From Candidatus Bandiella numerosa (GTDB lineage: Bacteria; Pseudomonadota; Alphaproteobacteria; Rickettsiales; Midichloriaceae), in the NCBI RefSeq assembly GCF_021811875.1, contig NZ_JAJBJD010000005.1:1-16135 (forward strand): a stretch of DNA of 16,135 bases. The letters run 5' to 3'. Position 1 is the first letter of the stretch. Every line of letters begins with the position of its first letter. The notes below the pieces were generated by a model. That model saw only the letters and a list, made by a program, of their open reading frames with translations. It searched no databases and was not told the origin of the DNA. Below, in pieces: positions 1-7,075 of the stretch. The position numbers were made by a program, and so were the translations under genes.

Positions 1-50
1 AACTTACTCTTCTCTATACGTTCTTCTGCTTCTCTTACTAAAAATGACAT
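1..50 (-). CDS. Transposase, N-terminal fragment cut by window edge
   Basis: Only the first 16 codons are present, beginning with ATG at 50 and reading MSFLVREAEERIEKSK before the window edge. The same protein start occurs at 15917 on the plus strand in the other IS copy. A strong AGGAGG Shine-Dalgarno lies 4 nt before the ATG. The charged, helical N-terminus looks like the start of an IS5-type DDE transposase, but no catalytic region is visible, so the family call is an inference. Whether this copy is intact cannot be told. Confidence 0.5.
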   Translation of the reverse strand, partial: MSFLVREAEERIEKSK

Positions 51-127
51 TTTGCCTCCTCTTTCGTATGTACTTATCTTTTCATTCTATCATATATGTT
101 TCTTTCTGCCTATTATGCAATGGTCTT
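1..127 (-). mobile_element. Left IS fragment, end of element at 127
   Basis: These 127 bases are the exact reverse complement of 15840-15966, without a mismatch. Similarity stops at once at base 128, so 127/128 is taken as the outer end of an insertion sequence. The element runs leftward off the window and its transposase would be transcribed leftward. It holds the presumed terminal repeat (AAGACCATTGC when read inward from base 127), the transposase leader with an AGGAGG ribosome site, and the first codons of the transposase. The other end, the target duplication and the family cannot be determined from what is visible. Confidence 0.8.
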
Positions 128-175
128 AAAGTTATAAACCTCCACTATTTGTACAAAGTTCATAACATTTATAAG

Positions 176-204
176 TTGACATTAACTGAATAAATATCTA
201 GAAT
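176..204 (+). promoter_or_regulatory. Near-consensus sigma-70 promoter for the helicase
   Basis: A perfect -35 hexamer TTGACA (176-181), a 17-bp spacer and a -10 hexamer TAGAAT (199-204, five of six to consensus) form the best plus-strand promoter seen in the window. Transcription would start near 211 and leave a leader of about 170 nt before the helicase ATG at 381. It lies 49 bp inside the left IS end and outside the IS, so it is not the IS's own promoter. Confidence 0.6.
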
Positions 205-226
205 ACCAGTCTTATTAATAATTTAT

Positions 227-261
227 ATCTTAGGTCTATGCTTACCATAGATCTATAAGAT
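227..261 (+). other. Imperfect hairpin in helicase leader
   Basis: The arms ATCTTAGGTCTATG (227-240) and CATAGATCTATAAGAT (246-261) pair around the loop CTTAC, with one G-U pair and a two-base bulge in the right arm. That gives about 14 paired positions in the predicted 5' leader of the helicase mRNA. No U-run follows, so it is not an obvious terminator. Long structured leaders are known for some cold-shock DEAD-box helicase mRNAs, and a regulatory role here would be by analogy only. Confidence 0.4.
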
Positions 262-380
262 CAATTGTTAGAGCTGACCTCTATATCAGACAGCATAGTG
301 AAAATACTCAAATAATAATAATTATTAATAAAAAATAAAGGCGTTACATCGCTTATATAATTATTAATCGTATTTTATCT

Positions 381-1565
381 ATGGACAATTTTAATTCTCT
401 TAATATACCAGCTGATCTAAAAAATTCATTGACCAGAATGAATTTAATCATTCCAACTCCTATTCAAGCTAAAACTATACCTATAGTTTTAGAGGGTAAA
501 GATATTATAGGATCAGCACAAACTGGAACAGGTAAAACTATTGCCTTCTTAATTCCGCTACTATCAAAAATTTTACAATCAAATAATGAGCAGGCATTAA
601 TATTAACGCCAACTAGGGAATTAGCAACGCAAATACAGACTGTGATAGAAAGCCTACTTCTTAAAATAAAAACTATTTCTTCAGTTTTATTGATTGGTGG
701 GGCACCGATATTCAAACAAATTCAAAACCTCAAAAGAAGACCTAACATAATAGTAGGAACACCAGGCAGAGTAACTGATCATCTAATTCGCAAAAGCTTA
801 AGTCTTAAGAATATAAGTATGCTGGTAATTGATGAATCAGATAGAATGTTAGATATGGGTTTTAGCATCCAATTGGATAAAATTTTAGAATTTTTACCTG
901 CTGCAAGACAAACATTAATGTTTTCTGCTACTTTCTCACCAGAAATTTTAAAGTTATCAAAAAAATATCTTCAAGATCCTGAAAGAATAACAGTTGGCTC
1001 TCTAAATAAAATTACCCCAAAAATAAAGCAAGATATTAAGCATACAAATACTGCAACTAAATATGCTGACTTATCAAGTGAACTAGATGCTCGTGAAGGA
1101 TCAATAATTGTATTTGTAAACACAAAAATTATTGCAGAGAGTCTAAGTAAAAAATTATTGCAAAATAATCACAGCGTATCAACAATTCATGGTGATGTTA
1201 TACATAGAAAACGTGAAAGGGTAATTAAGAATTTTCGTGCAAAAAATTTCCGCATAATGATTGCAACAGATATTGCTTCAAGAGGATTGGATATTTCTCA
1301 TGTTGAACATGTAATTAATTATGATTTACCAATGTCTCCTGAAGATTACATACATCGTATAGGAAGAACTGGAAGAGCTGATTCTGAAGGATCTGCTTTG
1401 AATTTAATCTTACCAAATGAGTTAGGTAAATGGAAAAGGATAGAGCGCTTACTCGACCCTAGCAAAAAATTCTCAGACGAGAAATTTGCAAAACCAAAAG
1501 CACATGACAACAATCGTTTTAAAAAGCCAAAATTTAAAAGATTCTATAGCAGAAAAAGCGCTTAA
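381..1565 (+). CDS. rhlE: DEAD-box ATP-dependent RNA helicase, RhlE type
   Basis: This 394-residue protein is a complete superfamily 2 DEAD-box RNA helicase. In order it shows an N-terminal Q-motif region with PTPIQ, Walker A SAQTGTGKT (45-53), PTRELATQI, TPGR, motif II, motif III SAT, the second RecA domain with ATDIASRGLDI, and motif VI HRIGRTGR (from residue 325). The C-terminus is a short, basic, Lys/Arg/Phe-rich tail (KKPKFKRFYSRKSA), typical of RNA-binding extensions in RhlE-like proteins. Motif II reads DESD (151-154) rather than DEAD, an Ala to Ser change that keeps the acidic residues. The likely roles are RNA unwinding in ribosome assembly or RNA decay. It stands alone behind its own promoter, and no clear Shine-Dalgarno precedes the ATG. 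The assignment to RhlE rather than another DEAD-box subgroup rests on general resemblance. Confidence 0.9.
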   Translation: MDNFNSLNIPADLKNSLTRMNLIIPTPIQAKTIPIVLEGKDIIGSAQTGTGKTIAFLIPLLSKILQSNNEQALILTPTRELATQIQTVIESLLLKIKTISSVLLIGGAPIFKQIQNLKRRPNIIVGTPGRVTDHLIRKSLSLKNISMLVIDESDRMLDMGFSIQLDKILEFLPAARQTLMFSATFSPEILKLSKKYLQDPERITVGSLNKITPKIKQDIKHTNTATKYADLSSELDAREGSIIVFVNTKIIAESLSKKLLQNNHSVSTIHGDVIHRKRERVIKNFRAKNFRIMIATDIASRGLDISHVEHVINYDLPMSPEDYIHRIGRTGRADSEGSALNLILPNELGKWKRIERLLDPSKKFSDEKFAKPKAHDNNRFKKPKFKRFYSRKSA

Positions 1566-1858
1566 TAAAACTAACACTGTTGCCATTGTTATAAAAAGGA
1601 ATAAAAATTGAAGTAATAGAAAGATCGACTGTTTAGAAAATAAAATTGTTTTTACAAATAAATTTTTCAATCTAAAATCATCTTTCTACTTATCTATATT
1701 TATTTTTTGCTTTATCTTGGAGCACTTTCCCACATTAAAATAAAAATTCAGTGCAAAATTTATATTTTTAGTATAGTATGTAGTTGTTGTATTCAAAATT
1801 TTAATTTGTACATGATTGTACATAATTAATTGTAAATAATTTTTAAACTCGAGGTTTG
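1566..1858 (+). promoter_or_regulatory. 293-bp intergenic region with TGTACA dyad
   Basis: This very AT-rich stretch between the helicase and the symporter has no convincing ORF or RNA gene. Its one clear structure is TGTACA-TGAT-TGTACA (1807-1822), two self-complementary hexamers 4 nt apart, about 37 nt before the symporter ATG. It could be an operator. A possible -10 TATAGT sits at 1772-1777 without a good -35. No terminator for the helicase is evident. A GAGG ribosome site (1851-1854) lies at the end. Confidence 0.35.
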
Positions 1859-3079
1859 ATGAATAAAAAGCTTAAGCTTTGGCAGAAAGTTATAATAGGA
1901 ATGGTCTTAGGAATACTTTTTGGTGTTTATGGAAAAGAATATGCTCAATATCTAAAACCATTTGGGGATGTTTTTCTCAACATGATTAAAATGGTTGTCG
2001 TGCCATTAATATTATTTTCCATATTAAATGGAGTAATTAGCGTTAGTGACGCTAGCACTTTTGGTAGATTGGGTACAAGAGCATTTTTAATGTACATGGT
2101 AACAACAGCATTCGCCGTCACAATCGGCTTAACTTTTGCAAATGTTTTTGAGCCAGGCGTAGGATTGACTATTGATCTAACTAATCCAATTGAGCATCAA
2201 AAAAGTGAAGATCTTAAAGATTTATTTATAGATATTATTCCCTCAAATCCCATAAAAGCTATGGCTGAAGGCAAAACCTTGCAGATTGTTGTTTTTGCTT
2301 TTTTTACTGGTTTTGCACTTATTTTAATTGGAGATAAAGGAAGGGAAGTTAAAAATTTTATATCTTCTTGCACACATTTAGTATTCAAAATGATTCAATT
2401 AGTTATTCAGCTTACTCCATATGGAGTGTTTGCGATAATGTCATGGGTAGTAGCTGATTTTGGAATTGGAATTATGTTTCATCTTGGAAAATTTATTCTT
2501 GTTGTAGTTGGAGCACTGTCTGTTCAATATGTCCTTTTTGGAATCATGCTATTACTCTTTGCAAGAATTAATCCACTGCCTTTCTATAAAAAAATGACCA
2601 CTACTCAGGCCCTCGCCTTAGCAACATCTAGTAGTAAGGCAACTCTTCCAACAGCAATTTCAGAACTTAGAAATAAAGTTGGTGTATCAAAGGAATCAGC
2701 ATCATTTATATTACCTCTTGGTGCAGCAGTAAATATGGACGCAACCGCAATATATTTAGGAATATGCGCAGTTTTTTTTGCTCAAATCTTTGGCATTAAT
2801 CTTGATTTTAATCACTATATAATTCTAATTCTTACTGCGACTATTGGATCTATCGGTGCAGCTGGATTCCCTGGTGGCTCTATGGTTATGATGGGAATGG
2901 TATTATCATCGATAGGAATACCACTTGAAGGTATTGGTGTGATTTTAGGGATAGATAGGATTTTAGAGATGCTTAGAACAATGATTAATATAACTGGAGA
3001 CTGCACAGTGACATTGATAGTTGATAAAATGGAAGGGACTTTCAATCAAAAAACATACTACTCCAAAGATTTAAAATAA
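1859..3079 (+). CDS. gltP: Dicarboxylate/amino acid:cation symporter (GltP/DctA family)
   Basis: This 406-residue inner-membrane transporter belongs to the DAACS family, which moves glutamate, aspartate or C4-dicarboxylates with protons or sodium. The serine-rich re-entrant loop ATSSSKATLPTA is present, followed by PLGAAVNMDATAIY, the counterpart of the family's NMD-containing substrate and cation site. A later glycine-rich re-entrant stretch is followed by the helix RILEMLRTMINITGDCT, which carries the conserved Asp/Arg/Asn region. Several hydrophobic segments span the whole protein and the length is normal. Such a carrier would import host glutamate or dicarboxylates, a main carbon source for intracellular Rickettsiales. 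ATG at 1859 is chosen with GAGG just upstream; an in-frame TTG at 1856 would add one residue. ribD follows after 8 nt, probably in the same operon. Substrate preference cannot be read from sequence. Confidence 0.88.
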   Translation: MNKKLKLWQKVIIGMVLGILFGVYGKEYAQYLKPFGDVFLNMIKMVVVPLILFSILNGVISVSDASTFGRLGTRAFLMYMVTTAFAVTIGLTFANVFEPGVGLTIDLTNPIEHQKSEDLKDLFIDIIPSNPIKAMAEGKTLQIVVFAFFTGFALILIGDKGREVKNFISSCTHLVFKMIQLVIQLTPYGVFAIMSWVVADFGIGIMFHLGKFILVVVGALSVQYVLFGIMLLLFARINPLPFYKKMTTTQALALATSSSKATLPTAISELRNKVGVSKESASFILPLGAAVNMDATAIYLGICAVFFAQIFGINLDFNHYIILILTATIGSIGAAGFPGGSMVMMGMVLSSIGIPLEGIGVILGIDRILEMLRTMINITGDCTVTLIVDKMEGTFNQKTYYSKDLK

Positions 3080-3087
3080 CCACTCTC

Positions 3088-4133
3088 ATGGATAACGATG
3101 TGTATTTCATGGGTAAGGCACTTAATATGGCAAAATCAGGAATTGGAAAAACTGCTTCCAATCCTTCTGTTGGATGCATAATTGTTAAGGACGATAAAAT
3201 TATTTCTAGCGCAAGAACAGAAGATGGTGGCAGACCTCATGCCGAATCTTTAGCTATCGATAAATTACATGAGAAGGAATTAGCAAAAAGCACTATTTAT
3301 ATCACCTTAGAGCCATGTTGCAATGATAAAGAAAATGATGTTTCATGTATAAAAAAATAATTCAATCAAAATTTTCTAGAGTTGTAATTGGCGCAATTGA
3401 TCCAAATCCGAAAATTAGTGGCACAAGCATAGAGATTTTAAAAAATAATAAAATTGAAACTACAGTAGGAATTTTAAAAAATGAATGTGAAGAAATTATA
3501 AAAGGGTTTAAAAAAAGAATGTTGCAAAATCGACCATACATTACATTAAAAATTGCAACAAGTTTAGACGGTAAAATTGCCTTAGCAAATGGTAAAAGTA
3601 AGTGGATTACAAGTGAAAAACTAAGAAAATTATCACATCAATTAAGATCGAAAAATGATGCAATATTAACAGGAATAGGTACTATTATTGCTGACAATCC
3701 ACTTTTAACATGTAGATTATACAATGAACAACATAGCCCTATAAGAATCATACTGGATTCTGATTTAAGAATTTCAAAAAACTCTCAAATAGTACAAACT
3801 GCAAAGAGAATCAGAACTATAATTTTTACCTTACAAAATTCAAAAAATATATATGATGATATTAAAGTGATTACCGTCAAAAAATCAGATGCAGGTCTTA
3901 ATCTTAATGATGTCCTAAATCATATTGCTGATTTAGGAATTAATAATTTACTCATTGAAGGCGGTCAAAAAATAAACACATCTTTTATAAAAGAAAATTT
4001 GATAGATAAAATAATCCTTTTTCAATCTAATAAATTCATTGGTGGTGATGGATTGAACGTTATAGGTAACTTAAATCTTCAAGAGTTAAATCAATGTTTT
4101 GAATTTGAAACAGAAATTATACGTGAAAATTGA
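3088..4133 (+). pseudogene. ribD: Bifunctional deaminase/reductase RibD, split by one frameshift
   Basis: RibD carries out two riboflavin steps, pyrimidine deamination and ribosyl reduction. Here the two domains lie in different frames. The deaminase half is 3088-3360 (90 codons) and ends at TAA directly after an A7 run. The reductase half is open from before the run to 4133, with an internal ATG at 3345. Adding one A, or slipping -1 at the run, joins them as SCIKKIIQSKFSRVV and gives about 348 residues, normal for RibD. The deaminase keeps HAE (51-53) and EPC (75-77), but the usual HxGxTPPC zinc loop has become NDKENDVSC with one extra residue. The reductase keeps SLDGKIA, WIT, ILTGIGTIIADNPLLT and LLIEGG. 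The reductase frame is otherwise undamaged, so this is a recent break, a slippage-rescued gene or a sequencing error. The gene sits between gltP and prmC in an apparent operon. Confidence 0.8.
3349..3360 (+). other. A7 slippery run and immediate stop in ribD
   Basis: The zero frame reads ATA AAA AAA TAA, with seven consecutive A at 3351-3357. This gives the heptamer A AAA AAA in the phase of a -1 frameshift site, with the stop as the very next codon. A -1 ribosomal slip, or an RNA polymerase adding one A, continues into the reductase frame at the expected point. No obvious stimulatory hairpin was seen downstream. Polymerase slippage on A-runs is documented in AT-rich endosymbionts; whether it happens here is inference. 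Confidence 0.55.
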
Positions 4134-4995
4134 CAAAATAACTGTATCTGTAGCATTAAATAATGCTCAAAAAATACTTTGGGAAGTAGGAATTGAAACA
4201 TATAAACTAGATGCAAAAATCTTATTATCCCACATATTAAATTTGGCTGATTCAGAAAATTTAATATTCCAATTAAATGAAAAAATATCACCAGATACGT
4301 ATTCAAAATATATCAAGTTAGTTGAGCGAAGATTAAAATTTGAGCCTGTGGCGTATATTATAGGTAGTAAGTGCTTTTGGAAACAAAATTATACTATCAA
4401 CAATAATGTCCTTATACCAAGACCTGAAACAGAACTAATTATTGAATTAATTTTAAAAAAATTAACAAATAAAATTGATGCAAAATTAAATATACTAGAT
4501 TTGGGCACGGGCAGTGGATGCATCATATTATCATTACTTTCGGAATTAAAATTTTCAATTGGACTGGGAATTGACATCTCTGAAGAAGCTTTGAATATAG
4601 CCAGATTCAATGCCAAAAAATTTGATATGGATAGAAGAGTAAATTTTAAGATAAGCAATTGGTTTAGTGATATTGAAAATACTGATCAATTTGATATTAT
4701 TATTTCAAACCCTCCATATATAACAATCGATGATTGGCAAAATTTAGAACCCAGCGTATTAAATTATGAACCAAAAAATGCATTAACTGACCATAATGAT
4801 GGAGTAGAAAATTATAGAATTATAGCAAAAAATGCAAAAACATTTCTCAAAAAAGATGGAATTATAATTCTAGAAATGGGATTCAATCAAAGCAAAAAAA
4901 TTAGAGAGATATTTAAAGCAAAAGGATATGAGATTGAAATTTTTAAGGATTTGCAAAGTATTGATCGTATTGCTATAATCAGAAACGGTTCATAA
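4123..4995 (+). CDS. prmC: Peptide chain release factor N5-glutamine methyltransferase
   Basis: PrmC (HemK) methylates the GGQ glutamine of release factors RF1 and RF2 using S-adenosylmethionine. The protein has an N-terminal helical release-factor-binding domain, a Rossmann methyltransferase fold with the SAM loop ILDLGTGSGCIILSLL, and the diagnostic catalytic motif NPPY (ISNPPYITIDD). Length is 290 residues from GTG 4123, normal for the family. A TTG at 4099 would give 298 residues. GTG is preferred because it gives a standard N-terminus and overlaps the ribD end by only 11 nt, but there is no strong ribosome site for either. In Rickettsia PrmC is fused to a C-terminal TrmB domain; no such fusion exists here. 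nuoI follows after 14 nt. Confidence 0.9.
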   Translation: MKIDKITVSVALNNAQKILWEVGIETYKLDAKILLSHILNLADSENLIFQLNEKISPDTYSKYIKLVERRLKFEPVAYIIGSKCFWKQNYTINNNVLIPRPETELIIELILKKLTNKIDAKLNILDLGTGSGCIILSLLSELKFSIGLGIDISEEALNIARFNAKKFDMDRRVNFKISNWFSDIENTDQFDIIISNPPYITIDDWQNLEPSVLNYEPKNALTDHNDGVENYRIIAKNAKTFLKKDGIIILEMGFNQSKKIREIFKAKGYEIEIFKDLQSIDRIAIIRNGS

Positions 4996-5009
4996 AATAG
5001 GTTTTAAAT

Positions 5010-5504
5010 TTGAAATTAAAAGAATTGAAATATCATATTAAATCTTTCCTGTTGATAGATATATTAAAAGGTATGTTTTTAACTTTGACGTATTTGTTTA
5101 AAAGAAAGGTAACAATTAATTACCCCTTTGAAAAAGGATATTTAAGCCCTAGATTTAGGGGAGAACATGCATTAAGAAGATATTCTAATGGCGAAGAAAG
5201 ATGCATTGCATGTAAACTATGTGAAGCAATTTGCCCAGCACAAGCTATAACTATAGAAGCAGAAGCAAGATCTGACAAAAGCAGAAGAACAACAAAATAC
5301 GACATTGATATGACAAAATGTATTTATTGTGGGCTTTGTCAGGAAGCATGTCCAGTGGATGCAATTGTAGAAGGACCAAATTTTGAATATGCAACAGAAA
5401 CTCACGCTGAACTATTATATGATAAAAACAAGTTGATAGACAATGGTGATAAATGGGAAGGTGCAATATCTAAAAACCTTTACAGTAATAAGTACTTTTC
5501 TTGA
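5010..5504 (+). CDS. nuoI: NADH-quinone oxidoreductase subunit I (NuoI)
   Basis: NuoI is the ferredoxin-like subunit of respiratory complex I that passes electrons through clusters N6a and N6b toward quinone, on the cytoplasmic side of the inner membrane. Both 4Fe-4S motifs are intact: [12 protein letters not shown] and [12 protein letters not shown]. They are preceded by the family block [19 protein letters not shown] and an N-terminal amphipathic helix. The 164 residues match the usual alphaproteobacterial size, and the central part is almost the Rickettsia sequence. The start is TTG at 5010, with AGG at 4999-5001 eight bases upstream; a second TTG at 5025 is possible. The gene is separated here from other nuo genes, sitting behind prmC instead. 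A structured 66-nt element begins directly after its stop. Confidence 0.95.
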   Translation: MKLKELKYHIKSFLLIDILKGMFLTLTYLFKRKVTINYPFEKGYLSPRFRGEHALRRYSNGEERCIACKLCEAICPAQAITIEAEARSDKSRRTTKYDIDMTKCIYCGLCQEACPVDAIVEGPNFEYATETHAELLYDKNKLIDNGDKWEGAISKNLYSNKYFS

Positions 5505-5570
5505 TTAAAGTTTTTTCATTAATGAGCACACATGTTTAATGCCGGGCCATAATCCAGGGAAGAACTTTAA
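5505..5570 (+). repeat. 66-nt inverted repeat, possible three-way junction
   Basis: Starting on the first base after the nuoI stop, TTAAAGTT (5505-5512) pairs with AACTTTAA (5563-5570). The stem is extended by TTTC (5514-5517) with GAAG (5559-5562), leaving T5513 bulged. Inside lie ATTAA (5518-5522) pairing with TTAAT (5536-5540), and a weaker hairpin at 5542-5558 with CC/GG and GG/CC pairs around a 7-nt loop. It could terminate nuoI transcription, although only a weak T-rich stretch follows, or be a small palindromic insertion of the kind common in Rickettsiales. No known riboswitch or tRNA signature was recognised. Confidence 0.45.
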
Positions 5571-5607
5571 TAATAATTTTGTATTTTCTTAATGTCATAG
5601 TCACTAT

Positions 5608-5636
5608 TTTACTAGCATTTGGAGTTAATTTATTAT
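5608..5636 (+). promoter_or_regulatory. Candidate promoter for rpmF-plsX-fabH
   Basis: TTTACT (5608-5613, four of six to the -35 consensus), a 17-bp spacer and TATTAT (5631-5636, five of six to the -10 consensus) precede rpmF. The predicted start near 5643 leaves a leader of about 33 nt before the L32 ATG. It lies downstream of the inverted repeat, which would separate this transcript from nuoI. In such AT-rich DNA chance matches are frequent. Confidence 0.35.
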
Positions 5637-5675
5637 ATAAGTGGATTCAATAAACAAATTAAGTTATACGAAATT

Positions 5676-5975
5676 ATGGCTGTACCTAAGCAAAAAACAT
5701 CCAGATCAAAAAGAAATAGCAGAAGAGCGCATGATGGAATAAGTAAACTTTCCATTTCTTTCGATTCAGTTACTGGTGAACCAAAATTGCCTCACCATTT
5801 ATCTTTAAAAGATGGTTATTACAACGGTAAACAAATGGTAAAGCCAAAAGGGAAAAATAAGGAAGCAGACAATAGCAATTCAGGAAGTAAAGAACCTAAA
5901 GTAATCAAGGAAAAAACTAAACAAATTATAACTGATAAGAAATCAGAATCTACTTCTGAAACTAAGGATAAATAA
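5676..5975 (+). CDS. rpmF: 50S ribosomal protein L32 with long C-terminal tail
   Basis: L32 is a small protein of the large ribosomal subunit. The start MAVPKQKTSRSKRNSRRAHDG at 5676 is the family signature, and the core ends near residue 58 after PKLPHHLSLKDGYYNGKQMV. An in-frame start at 5619 would add 19 unrelated residues and is rejected. The protein is 99 residues long, against roughly 55-66 usual in bacteria. The extra 40 or so residues (codons from about 5850) are low-complexity Lys, Glu, Ser and Thr, without hydrophobic residues that would suggest a fold. The tail has no stop or frameshift marking it as read-through of the intergenic region, and plsX starts 11 nt after its stop. rpmF-plsX-fabH is a widely conserved gene order linking ribosome and membrane lipid synthesis. 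Confidence 0.93.
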   Translation: MAVPKQKTSRSKRNSRRAHDGISKLSISFDSVTGEPKLPHHLSLKDGYYNGKQMVKPKGKNKEADNSNSGSKEPKVIKEKTKQIITDKKSESTSETKDK

Positions 5976-5986
5976 TAAAATCAATT

Positions 5987-7075
5987 ATGTCTAATAGGAC
6001 TATTATTAGTATTGATGCTATGGGTGGAACTAATTCACCTGATGCCATCATAGAGGCTATAGATGGGTTTTTTAAGTCTCATGATGACGTAGTATTTTCA
6101 CTATATGGCAAAAAATCTATTGTTTTGCCTAGAATCATTGATTACAACTTCCCAGAAAATAAATATAAATTAATTGACAGTGAAGTTGCAATTTCTGATG
6201 AAGATAAACCAACCACGGCATGGAGAAATGGTAAAAATTCTAGCATGAGAAAAGCTATAGAAGCAGTGAAAAACGGTGGTGCACACGCGGCAGTTTCATG
6301 TGGAAATACTGGCGCACTTATGCTAACATCTAAAATGGTTTTGGGTAGTCTTGAGCACATAAAAAGGCCAGCTATTACAGCGATATTTCCAAGTATAAAT
6401 AATAACGGCACCGTGTTGCTTGATATGGGAGCAAATTTAGAATGTAATGAATCACATTTATTTCACTTTGCATTAATGGGAATCTGTTTTGCAAAAGTAA
6501 TTTTAAAAATTGAAAATCCTAAGATAGGCATATTAAACGTTGGATCGGAAATTACTAAAGGTAGAGAGCTAGAACTCAAAACATATAAAATTCTCGAAAA
6601 ATCTGGTTTAAATTTCCATGGATTTATAGAAGGACACGACGTGGTGAAAGGTAATATAGACGTACTGGTTACAGATGGATTTTCTGGTAATATATTCCTT
6701 AAGGCCTCAGAGGGAGCAGCAAGTACATGCATAGATTTAATACAGTCATCTATTATGAATGGTGGATTAATAACAAAGTTTGCTGGATTACTTTTAAAAT
6801 CAAAAATAAAAGCATCTCTTAAAGTTATTGACCCAAACAAAAATAATGGGGCTATGCTTGTTGGATTAAAAGGAATTGTAATAAAAAGCCATGGCTCTGC
6901 AAGTGCAGATGGAATATACAATGCTATTAAAACAGCTTATACACTAGTGAAAAATAATATAAACGCTAAAATATCAGAAGAACTTGAGATGTTCGAAGAA
7001 AAAGGTACTGGATTAAATTTTGTTGATAAGATAAAGCAAACCTCAGCAAAAATATTAGGACTTAAGAATACATGA
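5987..7075 (+). CDS. plsX: Phosphate acyltransferase PlsX
   Basis: PlsX converts acyl-ACP and phosphate to acyl-phosphate, the acyl donor for PlsY in the first step of phospholipid synthesis. The protein begins with the family signature ISIDAMGGTNSPDAII. It keeps VSCGNTGALM, KRPAITAIFPS, LLDMGAN, NVGSEITKG and LVTDGFSGNIFLKASEG, in the expected order. Length is 362 residues, at the upper end of normal. It is a peripheral membrane enzyme by family knowledge, and no transmembrane segment is obvious. Its TGA overlaps the fabH ATG by four bases (ATGA), a sign of translational coupling. It lies between rpmF and fabH, the usual arrangement. Confidence 0.96.
   Translation: MSNRTIISIDAMGGTNSPDAIIEAIDGFFKSHDDVVFSLYGKKSIVLPRIIDYNFPENKYKLIDSEVAISDEDKPTTAWRNGKNSSMRKAIEAVKNGGAHAAVSCGNTGALMLTSKMVLGSLEHIKRPAITAIFPSINNNGTVLLDMGANLECNESHLFHFALMGICFAKVILKIENPKIGILNVGSEITKGRELELKTYKILEKSGLNFHGFIEGHDVVKGNIDVLVTDGFSGNIFLKASEGAASTCIDLIQSSIMNGGLITKFAGLLLKSKIKASLKVIDPNKNNGAMLVGLKGIVIKSHGSASADGIYNAIKTAYTLVKNNINAKISEELEMFEEKGTGLNFVDKIKQTSAKILGLKNT

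Noticed and set aside
128..380. A tRNA or known small RNA gene before the helicase
   Set aside because: No T-loop, anticodon arm or CCA-like end and no recognised RNA family signature. Only a hairpin and a promoter can be supported.
1473..1670. Hydrophobic minus-strand frame at the helicase 3' end, suggestive of a small membrane protein
   Set aside because: It is largely the antisense of the basic helicase tail and AT-rich spacer, with no ribosome site. The hydrophobicity follows from base composition.
5619..5675. A longer N-terminus for L32
   Set aside because: The 19 extra residues are unlike any L32, overlap the predicted promoter, and the family signature MAVPK begins at 5676.
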